NCBI GenBank assembly: GCA_016297495.1
Contig: JAEDGN010000090.1
Coordinates: forward strand, 1 to 6,789
Reading direction: 5' to 3'
Source of the DNA: Coprococcus sp.
GTDB taxonomy: Bacteria > Bacillota > Clostridia > Lachnospirales > Lachnospiraceae
DNA length: 6,789 nt
Of this stretch, positions 5,466 through 6,789 are shown one piece after another. A program made the translations under genes and the position numbers. Position 1 is the stretch's first letter. Every line of letters starts with the position of its first letter. A model generated the notes under the pieces. It made no database searches, was not told the origin of the DNA, and saw only the letters and a list, made by a program, of their open reading frames with translations.

Positions 5466-6482
5466 ATGGCTAAGATTTTTTATGAACAGGATTGTAATCT
5501 CTCATTATTAGAGGGCAAGACAATTGCAATCATCGGTTACGGCAGCCAGGGCCATGCCCATGCCAAGAACCTGAGTGATTCAGGATGTAAAGTCATCATT
5601 GGTCTTTACGAGGGCAGCAAGTCCTGGGCTAAGGCTGAATCAGAAGGCTTTGAAGTTTATACAGCAGCAGAAGCAGCTAAGAAGGCTGATATCATCATGA
5701 TCCTTATCAACGATGAGAAACAGGCTGCACTGTACAAGAACGATATCGAGCCGAACCTGGAAGCAGGCAATATGCTGATGTTCGCTCATGGTTTCAATAT
5801 TCATTTCGGTACAATCGTACCTCCAAAGGATGTTGACGTTACAATGATCGCTCCTAAGGCTCCGGGTCATACAGTTAGAAGCGAGTATGTTGCAGGTAAG
5901 GGTACACCTTGTCTGATCGCTGTTGAGCAGGATGCAACAGGTAAGGCACAGGAACTGGCTCTGGCTTATGCCCTTGGTATCGGCGGCGCAAGAGCAGGTG
6001 TCCTTGAGACCACATTCAGAATTGAGACGGAGACAGACCTCTTTGGTGAGCAGGCTGTTCTTTGTGGTGGTGTCTGCGCATTGATGCAGGCTGGTTTTGA
6101 GACTCTGGTTGAAGCAGGTTATGATCCGAGAAATGCTTACTTTGAATGTATCCATGAGATGAAGCTGATCGTTGACCTGATCTATCAGTCCGGTTTCGCC
6201 GGCATGAGATACTCCATCTCCAACACAGCTGAGTACGGTGATTATATCACAGGTCCTAAGATCATTACTGAGGATACCAAGAAGGCTATGAAGCAGATCC
6301 TGTCCGATATCCAGGATGGTACATTTGCTAAAGATTTCTTACTGGATATGTCTGATGCAGGCAAGCAGGTTCACTTCAAGGCTATGAGAAAGAAAGCTGC
6401 TGAGCATCCATCAGAGAAGGTTGGCGAGGAGATCAGAAAACTGTACAGCTGGAATGGCGAAGACAAGCTGATCAACAACTAA
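5466..6482 (+). CDS. ilvC: Ketol-acid reductoisomerase, class I
   Basis: A 338-residue enzyme that isomerises and reduces acetolactate or acetohydroxybutyrate to the dihydroxy acid, using Mg2+ and NAD(P)H in the cytosol. The N-terminal Rossmann domain has GYGSQGHAHA (24-33), FAHGF (106-110) and PKAPGH (130-135). The C-terminal knotted domain has the metal ligands Asp 191 and Glu 195 in DLFGEQ, Glu 227 and Glu 231 in ECIHE, and substrate-binding Ser 252 in SISNTAEYGD. The length fits the short class I. The cofactor loop after the second strand reads GLYEGSKSW (46-54); where many NADPH enzymes have Arg, this one has Tyr 48, followed by Glu 49, while Ser 51 and Ser 53 remain. AGGAGG (5450-5455) lies 10 nt before the ATG. 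Co-transcribed with ilvN and followed by a strong terminator. Confidence 0.98.
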   Translation: MAKIFYEQDCNLSLLEGKTIAIIGYGSQGHAHAKNLSDSGCKVIIGLYEGSKSWAKAESEGFEVYTAAEAAKKADIIMILINDEKQAALYKNDIEPNLEAGNMLMFAHGFNIHFGTIVPPKDVDVTMIAPKAPGHTVRSEYVAGKGTPCLIAVEQDATGKAQELALAYALGIGGARAGVLETTFRIETETDLFGEQAVLCGGVCALMQAGFETLVEAGYDPRNAYFECIHEMKLIVDLIYQSGFAGMRYSISNTAEYGDYITGPKIITEDTKKAMKQILSDIQDGTFAKDFLLDMSDAGKQVHFKAMRKKAAEHPSEKVGEEIRKLYSWNGEDKLINN

Positions 6483-6494
6483 TATTTAGATAGC

Positions 6495-6530
6495 AAAAGA
6501 CGTTATACATGCGCTGTATAACGTCTTTTT
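6495..6530 (+). terminator. Rho-independent terminator of the ilvN-ilvC operon, bidirectional
   Basis: A perfect 15-bp stem (6495-6509 with 6515-6529), a 5-nt loop TGCGC and a T-run (6526-6530). It begins 12 nt after the ilvC stop. The A-run at the left foot gives a matching T-run on the minus strand, and the minus-strand gene's stop codon is at 6532-6534, so the hairpin most likely ends both convergent transcripts. Confidence 0.92.
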
Positions 6531-6531
6531 C

Positions 6532-6789
6532 CTAATATACAATTCTCATACAGATTCCCTGCGGATAGTCTCCGTACTTTTCTCCAAATATATTGATGCC
6601 TCCGATATTCCGGGCATCATCCTTGATCTTTATTTCAAAAGAAATATAGAGGCGTTCAAACAGATCTACATTATCCAAAGTAGTCAGTGGATTGACCAGT
6701 TCTTCGTTGATATAGCCGCCATCGTGACGCAGTGAGATGGTAGTCAGAAGCCCGTACTGAGTCCGCCCCAAAGGCCAGACATCCGGCGT
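6532..6789 (-). CDS. C-terminal part of a probable ArsR-like transcriptional regulator (cut by window edge)
   Basis: The reading frame is open from the right edge (6789) to TAG at 6532-6534, giving at least 85 residues of the C-terminus; the start lies outside the window. A TTG at 6769-6771 is in frame, but the frame continues past it as TPDVWPLGRTQYG, so it is probably internal. Visible features: WPLGRTQYGLL, GGYIN, then an ISFEIKIKDDARNIGGINIF strand pair and GDYPQGICMRIVY at the end. I recall a similar ending (TP-W-W-P, TQYGLLKT, a run of DA-N-GG-N-FG, G-Y-Q-I) in a clostridial family with an N-terminal ArsR-type helix-turn-helix and a beta-rich C-terminal domain. No DNA-binding part is visible here, so the assignment is tentative. 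It converges on ilvC and shares its terminator. Confidence 0.6.
   Translation of the reverse strand, partial: TPDVWPLGRTQYGLLTTISLRHDGGYINEELVNPLTTLDNVDLFERLYISFEIKIKDDARNIGGINIFGEKYGDYPQGICMRIVY

Overview
The window looks like chromosomal DNA from a Gram-positive anaerobe of the Clostridia, most likely a Lachnospiraceae-type gut bacterium. The grounds are moderate GC, AAGGAGG-type ribosome binding sites, sigma-A promoters with 17-nt spacers, a YtrA-type GntR/ABC cassette, and Uma2, IlvN and IlvC sequences that resemble what I remember of Clostridium-cluster-XIVa proteins. No database search was possible, so family names rest on motifs and recalled family patterns.

Layout, left to right. (1) 58-1643, minus strand: a Uma2-family nuclease-fold gene lies downstream of a larger gene that resembles the Rpn/YhgA-like PD-(D/E)XK family but appears to lack the catalytic acidic residues. 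Each has its own promoter, and a strong hairpin closes the pair. (2) 1690-1751: a nested inverted repeat lies between the divergent promoters. (3) 1773-3674, plus strand: a compact three-gene operon encodes a YtrA-type GntR repressor, an ABC ATPase and an ABC-2 membrane protein. A 23-bp palindrome sits on the -10 box of its promoter. (4) 3681-4648: a convergent hairpin, then a minus-strand NAD(P)-dependent beta-hydroxyacid dehydrogenase with its own promoter. (5) 4651-6530, plus strand: a stand-alone terminator-like hairpin, then a promoter, a leader with a stable stem-loop, ilvN (acetolactate synthase regulatory subunit), ilvC (ketol-acid reductoisomerase) and a strong terminator. (6) 6532-6789, minus strand: the C-terminal end of a gene entering from the right edge, probably an ArsR-like transcriptional regulator.

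How the genes work together: IlvN and IlvC serve two consecutive steps of valine/isoleucine/leucine synthesis. The catalytic subunit of acetolactate synthase (IlvB) is not in the window and must be encoded elsewhere. The GntR and ABC genes form a self-regulated exporter-like module whose substrate cannot be read from the sequence. The Uma2 and Rpn-like genes, the beta-hydroxyacid dehydrogenase and the edge regulator are separate units with no clear functional link to the others. No gene-free stretch exceeds 300 bases. The two longest gaps, 1570-1832 and 4590-4868, are filled by divergent promoters and inverted repeats.

I see no clear new multi-gene system. The most distinctive items are the degenerate nuclease, the nested inverted repeat at 1690-1751, the ilv leader stem-loop and the unusual cofactor loop of IlvC.
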